A DNA stretch of 64,000 bases from Lepidostoma basale (lineage: Eukaryota > Arthropoda > Insecta > Trichoptera > Lepidostomatidae): NCBI GenBank assembly GCA_022606425.2, contig JAHDVF020000580.1, forward strand, positions 248,001-312,000, given 5' to 3'. The notes under the pieces were generated by a model. It did no database searches. It worked only from the letters and a program-made list of their open reading frames with translations, and was not told where the DNA came from. A program made the translations under genes and the position numbers. Of this stretch, positions 34,301 through 46,187 are shown piece by piece (position 1 is the stretch's first letter; every line of letters starts with the position of its first letter).

Positions 34301-37300
34301 GCTACTACGGTTAATAATTGGAAACTGTTTGACTAATAAAACAATATTAAGAAGTTTTTCTCCTTTCAAAAAGCAGAAACTTGCTTCTAATAAATTTTTA
34401 TCCGAATTTTTGATCCAGTTTGTAAAAAAGTGTAATGAACACGGTATAGAAACTGCTTTGCTCGATTCATTACTGAGACCTTACAAGCACAAGATATTTT
34501 TATCCTTAATGACATATTTGAAAAAATCAGTTAAAGAAGGTAAAGGACAAACTTTACATAATATTTCGGAGATATTATCTACAATAAATTTAGATTTGAA
34601 TGATGCTACATTAATAATTATTGATATCCTGAAAATGGATAAGGCTTGTATGGTCTCTGAAGAGAATGAAGCATCATCGTGGATTCACATTTTATGTTAT
34701 ATCATTAATTTGTTTATTAAGCAGACAAAACTGATGCCCTTGTCAGTAATTCGAGGAGTAGCTTCTTTATATTCCAAGTTGATAACAGAATTAGATGTGG
34801 TTATAAATGTTACTGATTTTGAAGAATCCTTTTATAATTACCTTATTGCTAATCCTGAAATAATAATGTCAGTTCCGAGTTCTACCTTTGAAGCCATTTT
34901 TTCTGTCAAGCATGTTAGTAAATTTACTTCCAAAATAGGAAGTCTTTTGCTTAGTGTTAATGCAAATTTATTACCAAAATTTTGTCAATTTGTTGTGAAA
35001 TCTGACGTTTTAGAAAAACGTGAACTGGTTCTTCCTATGGCTAATGCTGCATTTTCCCATAATATATTATATTCAAACAGTGAAGTAATACAGAAATTAT
35101 ATGATAACTACAAGTCTAATATTATGAAGGTTTTGGAAAAGCCTCATAAAGCATCTCAGATATATGTAGACAATTCAGAGCTTATTATTAAATTCATTAA
35201 ATTATCCATGAGCAGGGTAGACTGTGAGAATTTTTTGAAAAAAGTGCATAAATTTGATTCTGTGGATGTATTTCATATTAATATGTTGGAGGCCATTTTT
35301 TTCAAAGTGCAAGAAAATTGCTTGGTTGATATTTACTCAAATAATTATTTGTTATGTTTATTTCATCTCGCTAACATTGCATTAAAACGGGATATACCTC
35401 AGCGTGTGATTCTGCAAAGACTTTATTCATGTTTAAAACAGTTTCTTTTAGTTTGTAACTTTAATAACAAATCTGATATCTTTTCTGCAGTGAGAGAAAA
35501 TGCTATCTGGACAAGTTTCTTTAAATCAGTTTTGAAATTCTATTTACAGACAGATACTAAAGAATTGAGTGAAAATGAGTTAGACAATAATGAAAATGAG
35601 TTATTTGGTATTGTCTCCTGTCTTGTTCATGTTATATATCCATCTGAGCACACAGATATTGCGGATCTTTTTGAAATGACTTCATCTCATTCTGAATTTT
35701 TAAACATCATGTTAAGTAGTCGTTATTTAAATGTCAAAACACAATTAGTAAAGTTGCTGTATGTAATGGTTTTAAAAAATAAATCGATAATGAAATCATC
35801 TCATATTACTGTCTATTTGAGTGCTTATCATGGGTCTTTAAATATGTGTGATAGATATATTTTAGGTTTATTGAAATTTTATGAACGAAATGGACAATCG
35901 ATGACGGAATATCAACCGTATTTATGGGGAGATATTGCCGCCAATCACTACGCTGTTAGGAGTAAGCGAGTGAAGTCTTCCTTGTGGAGTAATCCAACGG
36001 CCAATCACATATTGAATCTTTTAGACAAGGAAATGATTGAAAAAACTGTGAAATATTTTCCTGTGCAGACAAAACTAAATGTAGAGGAAGATATAATCTC
36101 CGGATCACACTACTTGTTTGGTATATCCAAAACTCAAACCAATCTCATGATTCATAACTTTGTGGAAGAAACGTTTAAGAAGAAATCAGGAAAGGGCTCA
36201 GTGAATGCCTATGAAAAATTATCTGATACCACTGGAAAATTGAAATTAGAGGAATATAAAATAGTTTTGAAAGATTTAATGAAAACAGAAGATTCAATTA
36301 ACATTGAAAGTGGTGTCAACGATTTGGATATTTATGATCCAGCATTCTTGATGCCTTTGTTAAATTTTGTTGTGACCCCAGGGTCTGCCGTGTCATGTCA
36401 TCGAATAGTACGGGGAGGAGTTCTAGCTCTTCCTCTGATGGGGCTTTCTTCAGATTGTCCTTACATGCGTGGAGCTGCTTTCAATATACTACAACGCTTC
36501 TACACACTCCTCGAATCTGAAATGTAAGTTTTTTTATCCCATAAAAATCATAACGTAGTAAAACTCTTTTTAACTTTTTGTGATAGATATTCTAGGGAAT
36601 TTAAAGTTGATTCATTCACATATTGTAGTTTTTGCTATGTGCTTGGTAATATAATATAAAATATTCAAATACAACATTAAAATATAAATACTTTTTAATG
36701 CGGAACTAAACTTGTTCAGTTTCGCTTTCTAATCACCTCAACGTATTTATAATAGTCTCTAAACGTTCTTGAAAAAGTGTGTTTTAATGTAAAAAAAAAT
36801 TGCACAGATAAAATATATTTTTTAATGCATTTATTATAAACGGCTACTTGCTGACATCATTTTAGAGATTGAACACTGCATGCAACTTATTAATTAATTA
36901 GTGTATTTTAATTTAATTCTTCTATGAATTTACATCTGTACTTAACGTTAAATAAATCATTATTATGCAGAAGTTAATGTATGTATTATGAATTAATTAT
37001 TTGTATTATTTTAGGTATTACAGAAATGATAAAGTGCTATGGTCCCAGTTCATCGACACATTGAAGAAAAGCTTGGACTCTGCGATTATAGACCCAAAGA
37101 ATGAGCAGCAGGTGGCGGGCATCAGTGTCCCCCGACTCCCTGCTGTGGGCGCCATCTACCTTGCCCGATCTGCGTTGATAATGACGCACCCCTTGGATCC
37201 CATGTTTAAACCTATCAATAATTTTGTTATATCCAAGCAATACATTAATTTTACCGTTGTGCCGGACCTATTGGATCTTTTCCACAACACTGATATTCAA

Positions 37301-38062
37301 TTCCTAGAAAGGCGTACGTGGATGCTGAAGATTTTACGCGATGGAGTAAAATCATTTTCTGATATTAAAGTTCTATTAAAAAGTGTTGCTTTTAAAATTA
37401 TTCTAGATTTCTATTCTAGCAATTTAGCCGATATAAAACAGAAACTTCTAATTTTAGAAATACTTAATTCGTGTATCTGTATTCCCAAAGCAGCAAAAAT
37501 TCTAACAGATGGATATGGTTTATTCCCTTGGTTAAGTAATTCTTTTAAAAATATTCACCACGATAACAAAAGTTTGATTTCAATGGCAATTAAATTAGTT
37601 TCTAATATTTGGATTAGTTTAGCATGTGAACCCCTTTCAAAAGGAATTGATTTATTGGTATTGAACTATGAGGAAAACACTATTGACTCCATCAGTAGCA
37701 AATGCTTTAGAGTAAGTGAGAGTAATCAGAGTTTTGTGCTCTGTTTACTTTTGGATTTATTACCTAAGTTGGCCGGAACATCGGTATCCGATTTAAAAAC
37801 ATATTTGAATATTTTTCATAAAATATCAAAGAATCCTTTGAACAATGTCAGCAAGTTTCAGTTGCTTTCACTTGTTAAGGATTGCAATTCATTGTTGGCA
37901 CTCGAGAAAGTATCAGCAACATTGACTTCCGCAATTGAGACGTGCAAAGTAAATTTGTTAACGAGCTCCTTATCTGTTTTAAAAATCAAATGTAATGATT
38001 CTGAAGTTAAATATTTGATTGTGAAATATTTGCATGAAATTGTGATGATGTGGATTGCATAA
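31358..38062 (+). CDS. URB1: URB1/NPA1, nucleolar pre-ribosomal-associated protein 1 (three exons)
   Basis: This is a large helical-repeat scaffold of the nucleolus needed for early 60S subunit assembly (the yeast Npa1/Urb1 complex). Exons: 31358-31544, 31753-36523, 37015-38062. Donors are GTAAGT, acceptors TTTTTTTACAG and TTATTTTAG, and the phases (1 and 2) join cleanly, giving 2001 residues. Residues 1-62 are lysine-rich and probably nucleolus-targeting (KVRVKRK, then KRKSQK). The Npa1 N-terminal region follows (for example LGTIVGLGPELGFTVLNQ). The NopRA1-type C-terminal region starts near residue 1445 (YQPYLWGDIAANHY). It includes YDPAFLMPLLNFVV and GLSSDCPYMRGAAFNILQRF, matching vertebrate URB1. 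Human URB1 is about 2270 residues, so this one is somewhat short. The 4.8-kb middle exon is uninterrupted and free of repeats. Confidence 0.92.
36524..37014 (+). other. URB1 intron 2
   Basis: A 491-base AT-rich intron with GTAAGT donor and TTTTAG acceptor. No insertion was recognised. Intron 1 (31545-31752) is similar and 208 bases long. Confidence 0.85.
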
Positions 38063-38076
38063 TTTTGTTTAAAATC

Positions 38077-38082
38077 AATAAA
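38077..38082 (+). terminator. URB1 poly(A) signal
   Basis: AATAAA lies 15 bases after the TAA stop (38060-38062). The 3' UTR is therefore very short if this signal is used. Confidence 0.7.
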
Positions 38083-38735
38083 ATTTATAATGTAATTAGT
38101 GTATAAAAGATATGCCCATTAAATAATTAAAACAAACCGTTTTTATTATCATTTTTAGTTTATATATTCCTGTTTATAATCAAAATATAACCGAGCAATA
38201 GCGACTCAAAGCTAAACTTAGTGGGGGTGTTACTCCAATTTTTTTTAGCTTTTGTTTTAAAATTGTGTAAAAGGAAACAAACACATAAAAACAGAAAATT
38301 GCTTCAGAAATTTTATAAAATCCTAAAAGAACAAAATCTAATTATTCCATGGATTTAAGCACGATACATGCAGAGTAAAAAATAAATAAAACTACCTTTC
38401 AACACCATGTTAGGGTCGGCACTGCAGGAGCGGCAGTGCTCTCTCTCCCTCGCAGCCACGCATGCGCTCTTCACTCAAACACCACAATGCTGAAGTGTCA
38501 AACAAACGGTTCTAAAGGGGGATGACTAATGACATTAAGCTTGCGGATTTTGTATTGTACAAGTATAAAGAAAAAATGTCTTTTATTAAATGTTATCAAG
38601 TGGAAATAGGGGGTGCTGCAATTCCACAGTTCCTATACGCGAGCCACCACTGTTATCAAGTATCAATTGGGTTTAGTGGAGTCCTGAATTTAAATGTGAC
38701 TAGAAGATATAGGTAGATATGGTAGGTACGGTGTG
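38083..38735. other. Spacer downstream of URB1
   Basis: A small GC-richer patch (38410-38490) contains CGGCAGTGCTCTCTCTCC. No feature is supported. Confidence 0.4.
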
Positions 38736-38744
38736 AGACCCTAG

Positions 38745-38880
38745 ATGTCCTGTATGGAAAACATCAAAGAGTGGACCAGAATTCGGAGGGTGCGAAGTTA
38801 CGTCTAGCATAGTATAGAATCCTTCGCCAGAGTGATATCCGACATCGGGGGGACCTGACATGGCATTTTGAGAGAGGAAA
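38745..38880 (+). pseudogene. Old retroelement 3' relic
   Basis: EWTRIRRV is followed, after stops, by SFARVISDIGGT, a decayed version of the EWTGIRSV / KFAEVIANVRRT ending at 5.6 kb. Confidence 0.5.
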
Positions 38881-39289
38881 TGATAGATGAGATTGATATA
38901 CTTAAAACATCAATGATATTTGTACACTTAAACAAATTTGAATTCAAATAATTTATAATATTTACTTGAACAAACTTTCATATTTAAGATGGAAATGAGC
39001 AAGAGCTGGAGCATCGTAACAATGGTCTCGTATTTGCTTCTAACATTATTTCATTGATATGAAAGATGGCATCTTGCAAGTTGGGAGGTGGAACAATATG
39101 TGTTGTTCAAGATGGATATTTAAAAATTACCTCTTACCAGCAGTATGATGATGAAATAAACAAAATAATCATTTTGCTGTATATTCAGAAGGGTAAACAT
39201 GAATGATATACAATTTGGTTCTACATTCATACCTTGTTTCACACATGGCCAAAATTCAAACATTTTCCATGTCCATTATTGTTTCTTTA

Positions 39290-39690
39290 ACAATAATGTA
39301 AAACTCCAAAATAAATTATCAATTCGAATGAAAACGTCTGTTTTTCTATAAGTTTTATTATATTTCATGGTAATGACATGTTTCGCCTTGCTAAGGCATT
39401 ATCAAACGTCATTTAATTATGCCTCAGCAAGGCAAAACATGTCATTCATATAAAGTATTTTTATTTTTTTAAAATAAAAAGACCCAACACCAAATATTTA
39501 AATCGATGATATTAGAATTTATTTTACAATCTTCAATGTGAGCAGAAAATAGCTCATTATTATGAAGAAGGAATCTGGTCGTGTCCAGGCTCGTACCCAT
39601 GTCCCCTGGATCAGGAGCCAAGCGTTCTAATCCCCTAGACCACCAAATATAATAAAACTTCTAGAAAAACAGACGTATTCTATATCAGAC
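39290..39690. mobile_element. MITE-A copy split by a SINE-4 insertion
   Basis: The left part is AATAATGTAAAACTCC, then GAATGAAAACGTCTG, TAATGACATGTTTCGCC and the inverted CAAGGCAAAACATGTCATTC. The right end TATAATAAAACTTCTAGAAA, then AACAGACGTATTC, resumes after a ~180-base interruption that contains SINE-4. The nesting shows that SINE-4 jumped after this MITE-A copy. Confidence 0.8.
39495..39653 (-). mobile_element. SINE-4, tRNA-derived, copy 1
   Basis: On the minus strand the head reads GGTGGTCTAGGGGATTAGAA, then CGCTTGGCTCCTGATCCAGG and GACATGGGTACGAGCCTGG. This has the layout of a tRNA with A box (TGGTCTAGGGG) and B box (GGGTACGAGCC; GGGTTCAAGCC in copy 2). A shared body follows (CAATCTTCAATGTGAGCAGA on the plus strand). 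Copy 2 is at 57905-58052. Confidence 0.8.
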
Positions 39691-40410
39691 AGAATGCAGA
39701 ACATATCTATTGAAACAGCAAATATCAACTGTATTTGATATTTTCTGTTTGCAATAGACATTTTCTGTTTTAAGTTCTACAGTATTCTTTGTATTTTCTT
39801 TGTATATCTCAAGTTTGTAGAGCAATTGATTAAGGTACAAAGCAACTTGAAAAGAACTAGAATTTGAAAACATTTTTATAAACGAATAACACAAAATTTA
39901 ATGCAGGTATTTAGTAAATGTAAGAAATTACGAAACAACTATAATGATATATTTAATTTTTATTTAATTAAAAAAAGTTAATTGATATTTCATACGTTTT
40001 TTTATAGTTCTGCAAACCGTAAAATTAATTTCAATTTAACGGTTTCGAATATTTAGTAGGCACTTCATTTTTAAATGAAATTTATATAATTGAATCTAAT
40101 GGGTATTCTCTTGGATTCTATTTAACAAGAATGAAAGCAGCTAATGGAAAATTATTATTAAAAATATACATATTTTTTCAAATGAATATAAAATACCAAT
40201 ACAACAAAATACCTTTTCACCCTCCATTCCTAACTATCGGCGCACATTTTTTGAACGCGGTGTACATACTTACCTGGATAGTGTATGCTCTTGCACTCAG
40301 TTATGTGAGAGAAAGAGTCAACAATAGAAATATGAAGTCCGTTCTCGATCCTTGCCTACCTGTTTGCCCGCCAACCGCCCGCAGTCAACACCGGTGATGG
40401 CGTTCATGTT
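39691..40410. other. Spacer, nothing recognised
   Basis: AT-rich DNA. The short frames at 39685-39894 and 40131-40397 show no motif. Confidence 0.4.
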
Positions 40411-40416
40411 CTACTG

Positions 40417-40500
40417 CAGTGCTTCTCAAAGTGGGAGATGCCACCGGCGGAACTATCCACCGCGCACCGTTGCGCGGTGAGAGCGGGAAAGGGCGCACAC
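40417..40500 (+). mobile_element. hAT-like terminus (one end only)
   Basis: CAGTGCTTCTCAAAGTGGGA is a typical hAT terminal sequence. The other end was not found. A GC-rich hairpin (CCACCGCGCA-CCGT-TGCGCGGTG) lies within it. Confidence 0.4.
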
Positions 40501-40533
40501 TCGGTTTATTATCCACAAAATATTAAAAAAAAA

Positions 40534-40570
40534 CACGATATGTTTCGGAGGATACCTCCATCTTCAGGTG
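40534..40570 (-). ncRNA. Hammerhead-like motif, left arm of the 40.5-kb foldback
   Basis: On the minus strand the parts are CAC (stem I), CTGAAGA, T, stem II GGAGG-TAT-CCTCC (perfect), GAAAC, then ATATC and GTG (stem I). The triplet is ATC instead of GTC, which breaks one stem III pair. Likely a slightly decayed copy of the right-arm motif. Confidence 0.45.
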
Positions 40571-40973
40571 TAAATATATAATAAAAACTAAACAAAGGTA
40601 GACTAATGCAAAAAACGCATTTAAAATTCGATACAATAATTCAAATTTAAAAATTAACCTGGGCTAATTGTTATACGTACTAATAATTATTTTTTATCTG
40701 TAAGAACTAATAAATAACATTATACAATAATAATATAAAATTGTATTATAATTTAGAATAAAAACAAATTCACGTTTTTTCTAAATTACAATTTTATATT
40801 TTTATATGATCATTACGTATTATGTATTATTGTTTAATATTATTTATTAGAAATAATTATTAGTACTTACAACAATTAGCCCAGGTTAATTTTTAAATTT
40901 AAATTATTGAATCGAATTTTAAATTCGTTTTTTGTACTAGTCTTTCTTTGTTTAGTTTTTTATTATATATTTA

Positions 40974-41010
40974 CACCTGAAGATGGAGGTATCTTCCGAA
41001 ACATGTCGTG
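40974..41010 (+). ncRNA. Hammerhead-like ribozyme motif, right arm of the 40.5-kb foldback
   Basis: The order is CAC (stem I 5'), CTGAAGA (fits CUGANGA), one extra T, stem II GGAGG-TAT-CTTCC with one G-T pair, GAAAC, ATGTC (self-complementary ACATGT stem III with GTC cleavage triplet), then GTG (stem I 3'). This is the layout of a type I hammerhead with a minimal stem III. Such RNAs are known to act as dimers. The extra T before stem II departs from the textbook core. Confidence 0.55.
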
Positions 41011-41047
41011 ATTTTTAATATTTAATTTTTTTTTGTGGATAATAAAC

Positions 41048-42815
41048 AAAGTTTTTTTCAATTTCCTAAGTATATTACTATGGAATTCCCCAGTGTTAAT
41101 GCCTTAGCTTTCAATAACTTAATTGTGTTGAATACGTATAAATATAAGATTTCTATAGATATCATATAAATATTATATTCGGTAGAGTATTTACTAAGAA
41201 GCTAACATTATTTTAAATAAGTTTAGTACCTAATGATATTTTTGTATTCTGTTATGAATTAAAACAGTTTTTTTACTTTTTAGTTTATTTTTCTAGACTT
41301 TTTTCGAAGATATTAAATCTTCATCTACGCTAAGGAATTCTGCAATGATTATTTATTTAAATGAATTATCTGAGTTAACATCATTCTTTCGAGTGTGAAG
41401 GTGTACCATCTTCGTAATAATTCTGGAAAAGTAAACATTGGAATTCTACAATAATTCTTCTTCTTCGGAGTTTCAATCTCATGGATAGGTTTGTAGCAGT
41501 CTTCTGTTTCGTATTTCACTGCTTTCGGTCTTTGCAGACCTCTTCAATTCAACTTATGAGACGCTGTAAGATCATGACGATGAATGATGATTAAGCATGA
41601 CCAAAGTTTATGACAATAGTATTCATTGTGTTTTTTTATTTTGGGTACATTCTCGTAAACACTAACGAAATTCTTACAAGTTCAATTAGACTTGTTTTAT
41701 CGTGAATATTGTAAACGTAGATATACCCAAAATTATTAATAATGCAAAATAAAGGCAATTTTCAGTTTGTACGCTTAAAGTAGACACATTCCCTGCGTAT
41801 TTTTATGGTTATCTCAAAAAGAGTCAGTGAATCAAAAGAGTTTGAGAATCCCTATTCTATGGGATTCGAATTCGAAATTCCTCCGCAAAGAACCAAGAAC
41901 GGCAACAAAAACCAATTTGAGAGTGCTGCGGTCGGTGGTGGACGCTTGCGCACCTGTTCGCGATTTTTTAAACGCCAAGTATATTTACAAACATATTTCA
42001 TTTAATTCAGAAGTTAATGTATATGCAATAATATGGATTCAGTTTCCAATTAACGCTGAGGGTCTAATCAACGGATCAAAGTGATAATTCTTCTTTTCGT
42101 TGACAGTCATAAGTGCATTAAATATATTTTTCATTGATGCGTGTGATGTTCAATGTTGAAAATATGTTTATTTTTAAAACGTGCGAATACATATACTAGT
42201 GCTCGTGTCTATGGTTAAATATGTAATCGAAATATTGTAAAAAATATATAATAAAGTAGATTCATAAAATAAAAACATATATAAATAAATAAAAAAAAAT
42301 ATTTGTGCGCGATTTACAAATACCTAAAAGCATTTTGAAAACATTGTGGATAAAAATATTTTCATATAATAGTTATAATAAGTTTCATACGTTTAAGTGT
42401 AATGGTTTTTTAAAAGACAGTTATAAGTGTTTGTTTAGTGCATATAATAATTAATTTCAAGGCTTTGGTTGTAAGTATCAACGAATTGTTTATTTAACAC
42501 ATAGGTATTATATAATGTTATTTATATTAATTTGCATTTTGTATCCGGTATTACAAAAATAATTCTCTCTCACAAAATGTTGCAATTACGCTGTTAGTTT
42601 AACGTTATTTTAGCGTTTTTATTGAATTCTGTATTATTATTGATACCAAAATGTTCTCAATGGCAAATAAGCACAATGCATAATTTATTTAAATCAACGT
42701 CTACACCTAGTCACCTAGGAAGCTCTAAATAAAACGCAGGGAAACCCTTGTATATTAATGAATTAATTATTAATTTAACAATATTGTTTTCCTTGGTAAC
42801 ACAACACTTCATTTT
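41048..42815. other. Spacer, nothing recognised
   Basis: AT-rich DNA. A mixed-composition piece at 41800-42060 has overlapping open frames but no motif. Confidence 0.4.
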
Positions 42816-42817
42816 TA

Positions 42818-42994
42818 TTTTATCATGAATGTGGTCGGTTTTGACAGATGTTAGAATGCGTGATTTTTTTTCGAACGTCTTATGCATTTGTTGTTACAAA
42901 TATTTTCAAAAATTCTGAAATAATATTTGAAGTTCTTATTGAGGCCTAGGTATTTATTTTAACATCTGTCAAAACTGACTACATTCATAATAAA
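42818..42994. mobile_element. Short TIR element
   Basis: TCATGAATGTGGTCGGTTTT-GACAGATGTTA at the left is mirrored by TAACATCTGTC-AAAACTGACTACATTCATAA at the right with few differences. The element is about 177 bases and non-coding. Confidence 0.75.
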
Positions 42995-43035
42995 TCAAAA
43001 AAATAGATTTATTTTGTGAATATAATATTTTAACT

Positions 43036-43075
43036 GCACTGATTAAGGACTTCTGTGTCCCGAAACATGTTTGGG
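43036..43075 (+). ncRNA. Degenerate hammerhead-like motif
   Basis: CTGATTA (G8 replaced by T), A, stem II GGAC-TTCTGT-GTCC, C, GAAAC, ATGT (ACATGT stem III), T, then TGGG. Only two outer stem I pairs form (CA/TG). It is probably a dead relative of the other blocks. Confidence 0.3.
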
Positions 43076-43970
43076 TTAATGTGTAATTTTAATAAAGTGT
43101 TTTGTAACAAATAAAAAATATTGTTCAATTATGAATCCGCAACACAAAGTAATGGTGAAGAAGTTTATTATTAAGTTTGAAATTTCTACAAAGCTACACA
43201 TAACATCTAACTCATACAATCTGGGGTGAAGAATAAATGAAAACATGCAACCACAATACAAAATATTATCTTACAGAGTAGACCCATGGCAATTGATAAA
43301 AAGTATTAAGATATCATTATATTCATGTACTGAATATTTTTAAATTGGTGTTCTAAGGCACAGAATGGTTGATTCCTGATCCAGGGAGGATGGGTTCAAT
43401 CCTAGATAGCCGTATTCACAATAATGAGTTATTATTTCTGTTTAAATTGGAGTTATTATTTCTGTTAACATTGGAGATAACATCATATAAGAAAACATTA
43501 ATAAAAAAATTGAGCAAAACATTTTTCTCTCCTATTTGGAAAAGTGTTAAAAAACAGCGTTTTCTTTTGAAAAATCCAAGATATTGAATTCCAGTATAAA
43601 TACGAGTACATACTTTCGGTTTATAAAATAACCATGTTTTAATTCATTTAAATAATATGTAATACACATTTAAGGGACGGAAAATGAAAATATTTTGATA
43701 TACAACATAAATTAACAAATCTTTTTAATAGGTAAAATAAATATTTATGTTTTTAATAACTATTTAGTAAATGGTGCCTGAGTCACTGAATTCATAAGGC
43801 TTTAAAATATGAAATGGTTAAGTAGCTTATATTGAATAATTGTATCAAGAACTGTGAATATTTATGGTAGAATATAAACCTTCCAAGAACCATGCGTGGT
43901 GGTAGATATCTACGGCCATAAATGGTACGTTTCCCATATACCTATATGGAATAAACGTTTAAAGTTTACA
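43076..43970. other. Spacer, nothing recognised
   Basis: AT-rich DNA with no supported feature. Confidence 0.4.
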
Positions 43971-43971
43971 C

Positions 43972-45206
43972 TAACTAACTAACTAACCATCACGCCGTCT
44001 CCCCGAAGGGGTAGGCAGAAAGAATGGACTGCCACACCTTTCTTTCCTGACATATTTCTCTCGCTTCCTCAACATTCATACATCGTGTCATGCACGCGCG
44101 TCGATTTCTCTGACTCCTCACATGGCCGACATTCAATATTTGATTTATTTGATCGTGCCACGTTTTCCTCGGTCTTCCTCTATTTCTGGTACCATTTACA
44201 TCATTAACATATAATTTTTTTACCATTCTTTCTTCATTCATTCTTTCCATATGTCCAAACCATCTTAATGATCCTTTCATTATTTTGTTCATGACACCAT
44301 CATTCGCACCGCATTCACTTCTTATATTTTCATTCGACACTCTATCGTACACAGAATATCCACACATTCGTCTAAGAGATCTCATTTCTACTGCATTTAT
44401 TCTACTTTCATCCTTCCTTTGCCAGTTCCATGCTTCGCTTCCATACATAAGGGTCGGTAGAAGAACACCATTGTGCACTGCCATTCTAGCTTTTTTGGAT
44501 AGGTTTTTGTTTGCGATGACAACTTTAAGTGCACCATTCACTTTGTTGTCTGCCCCAACCCTTCTTTCAATATCCCTCTCCACTCGCCCATCTCTTGTAA
44601 ACATACTACCTAAATACACGAACTCAACTACTTGCTCCAAATTTTCACCATTCGCGCTAATGTTGCAGACTGTCATGGTTTCTTCCTTTTCAAAAATCAT
44701 TACCTTGGACTTATTAACATTCATCATCAGATCATTTCGCATGCATACCTCATACATACAATTCACCAGGACTTGTAGTTCATGTTCGTTGTCAGCAAGT
44801 AGGACAGCGTCATCCGCATACAAGAGACAGCTTACTGACACTCCGCTCATTTTGGCACCTACATCCAACCCTTTCAGCTCTTTCATACAATTGTCCATAT
44901 ACAGATTAAATAACCACGGGGACATTACGCAACCTTGTTTGACACCTTTATTGATATCAAACCAGGCTGTAAGATTTCCATTTACTCTGACACTAGCAGT
45001 GCTTTCCGTGTATAGCGACTTAATGGCCGTGATCAGTTTTGTACTTATTCCATATTCAGACAATATTTTCCACAACTTTTCTCTATTAACGTAATCATAT
45101 GCTTTTTGTAAGTCGACAAACGCACAGAAAAGTTTGCGATTTTTGGCCAGAAACTTCTCTGTCAATGTACGAAGTCCAAACAAACTCTTATAACTTAACA
45201 AAACTC
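43972..45206 (-). mobile_element. RTE-B retrotransposon, 5'-truncated, with open 403-codon RT frame
   Basis: This is a minus-strand insertion. The frame (43990-45201) starts inside the reverse transcriptase: LFCAFVDLQKAYDYVNREKL (motif A), VKQGCVMSPWLFNLYMD (motif B), the catalytic YADDAVLLA (motif C), then VEFVYLGSMFTRDG, YGSEAWNWQRKDESRINAVE, RWFGHMERMNEERM and NRGRPRKTWHDQ. It ends SILSAYPFGETA. The fingers and endonuclease are absent, so it cannot move alone. The 3' end is the phrase CTCCCCGAAGGGGTAGGCAG (reversed) and an (AACT)n tail at ~43972-43986. No stops interrupt the frame, so it is fairly young. Assignment to the RTE clade rests on motif order and the repeat tail. Confidence 0.88.
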
Positions 45207-45350
45207 TGTCATTGGTCTGGTGTAGAATTCACGTGACGATAAAATGGCGATAGATTGGCTACCTATCACATGTCATGAGAATCAATATAATAGCTAAAAT
45301 AAATGTGTTGTATACAGTAATTGGGTTCAAGCGACCTGTTGTATACAAGG
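45207..45350 (+). mobile_element. SINE-1 3' part joined to the RTE-B 5' end
   Basis: CATTGGTCTGGTGTAGAATT, then ATAAAATGGCGATAGATTGG and TTGGGTTCAAGCGACCTGTT, match SINE-1. It begins exactly where the RTE-B sequence stops. Confidence 0.7.
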
Positions 45351-45685
45351 AGAACAAAAAATAAGAAAAAAATTCGAATGAAGCTTAAACAATTTTTAGA
45401 TTATTTATTATAATTTATTATTTTATTTATTGAACTAGTCGTGCAAAAAGTACTTGGTTCCTTGGTTAAGGGTTTTGTCCCTGCTTAATGTTATAAAATA
45501 AACCTTTCACCATAACATAAACTTTTTCTTAGTATACCATATCATTTCATCATTACACAAGAAAGGTAGTAGAGAAGATGGATCATTATATTCTTATTAC
45601 TACTCCACATTCACAAAGCGTTTTAAACACGCATATTCACTTTTATGAGTTCTAACATAAGCGAACTCAGTTGAAACTTCAGAAA

Positions 45686-45768
45686 GTGCCTTTCACTGTG
45701 AAACACCCCCTGCAAGCTGACACGCGCAGATTGCGATAACTTGCAAGGTGTGTTTACACAGTGAAATC
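45686..45768. repeat. Imperfect inverted repeat (MITE-like)
   Basis: TTTCACTGTGAAACACCCCC-TGCAAG is mirrored by CTTGCAAGGTGTGTTTACAC-AGTGAAA about 20 bases further on. It is non-coding. Confidence 0.55.
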
Positions 45769-46187
45769 ACTTGCAGGGCATTTCTTGCCAGTAGACGCTT
45801 CGCTTTATGATCGTGTCATGCAATCCTCGACTTTTTTTGATTTTGTTCTCCATTCACTTCTTGCAATGGCATTTTCTTTATCCAATATTTCCACACAGCC
45901 AGCCGTCTCAGCGATTGTAATAACGTTTTTGTCTGCTGTTCATATATTTGTTTTATCTTGGAAATTGATAATTTATCCCACAATATTTAAATTAACATTC
46001 ATATGAGAGATTCCTCTTACGACTATTATATTTTTATCAATTGCTCAGTTTAGTGGTCATATTTTTTATACGAAGAATAAAACAATAATTCCTTTGTGCA
46101 TTGTCAGTACTACGAATATACCGCCTTTATAAATTTAAATTTGATGTTAATTTTGTTGTCATAATAATGATCAGGGAGAAATTCCAT

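Larger units (their letters stand above)
40504..41047. mobile_element. Long foldback element with hammerhead-like blocks in both arms
   Basis: Left end GTTTATTATCCACAAAATAT and right end TTTTTGTGGATAATAAAC are inverted. The two arms (about 40504-40745 and 40800-41047) are reverse complements through most of their length, including TTAACCTGGGCTAATTGTTA / TACAACAATTAGCCCAGGTT. Each arm carries CTGAAGATGGAGGTAT-TCCGAAACAT reading outward. There is no coding capacity. Confidence 0.85.

Noticed and set aside
44285..45094. 269-codon plus-strand frame
   Set aside because: It is the antisense shadow of the RTE-B reverse transcriptase frame, with no own motif.
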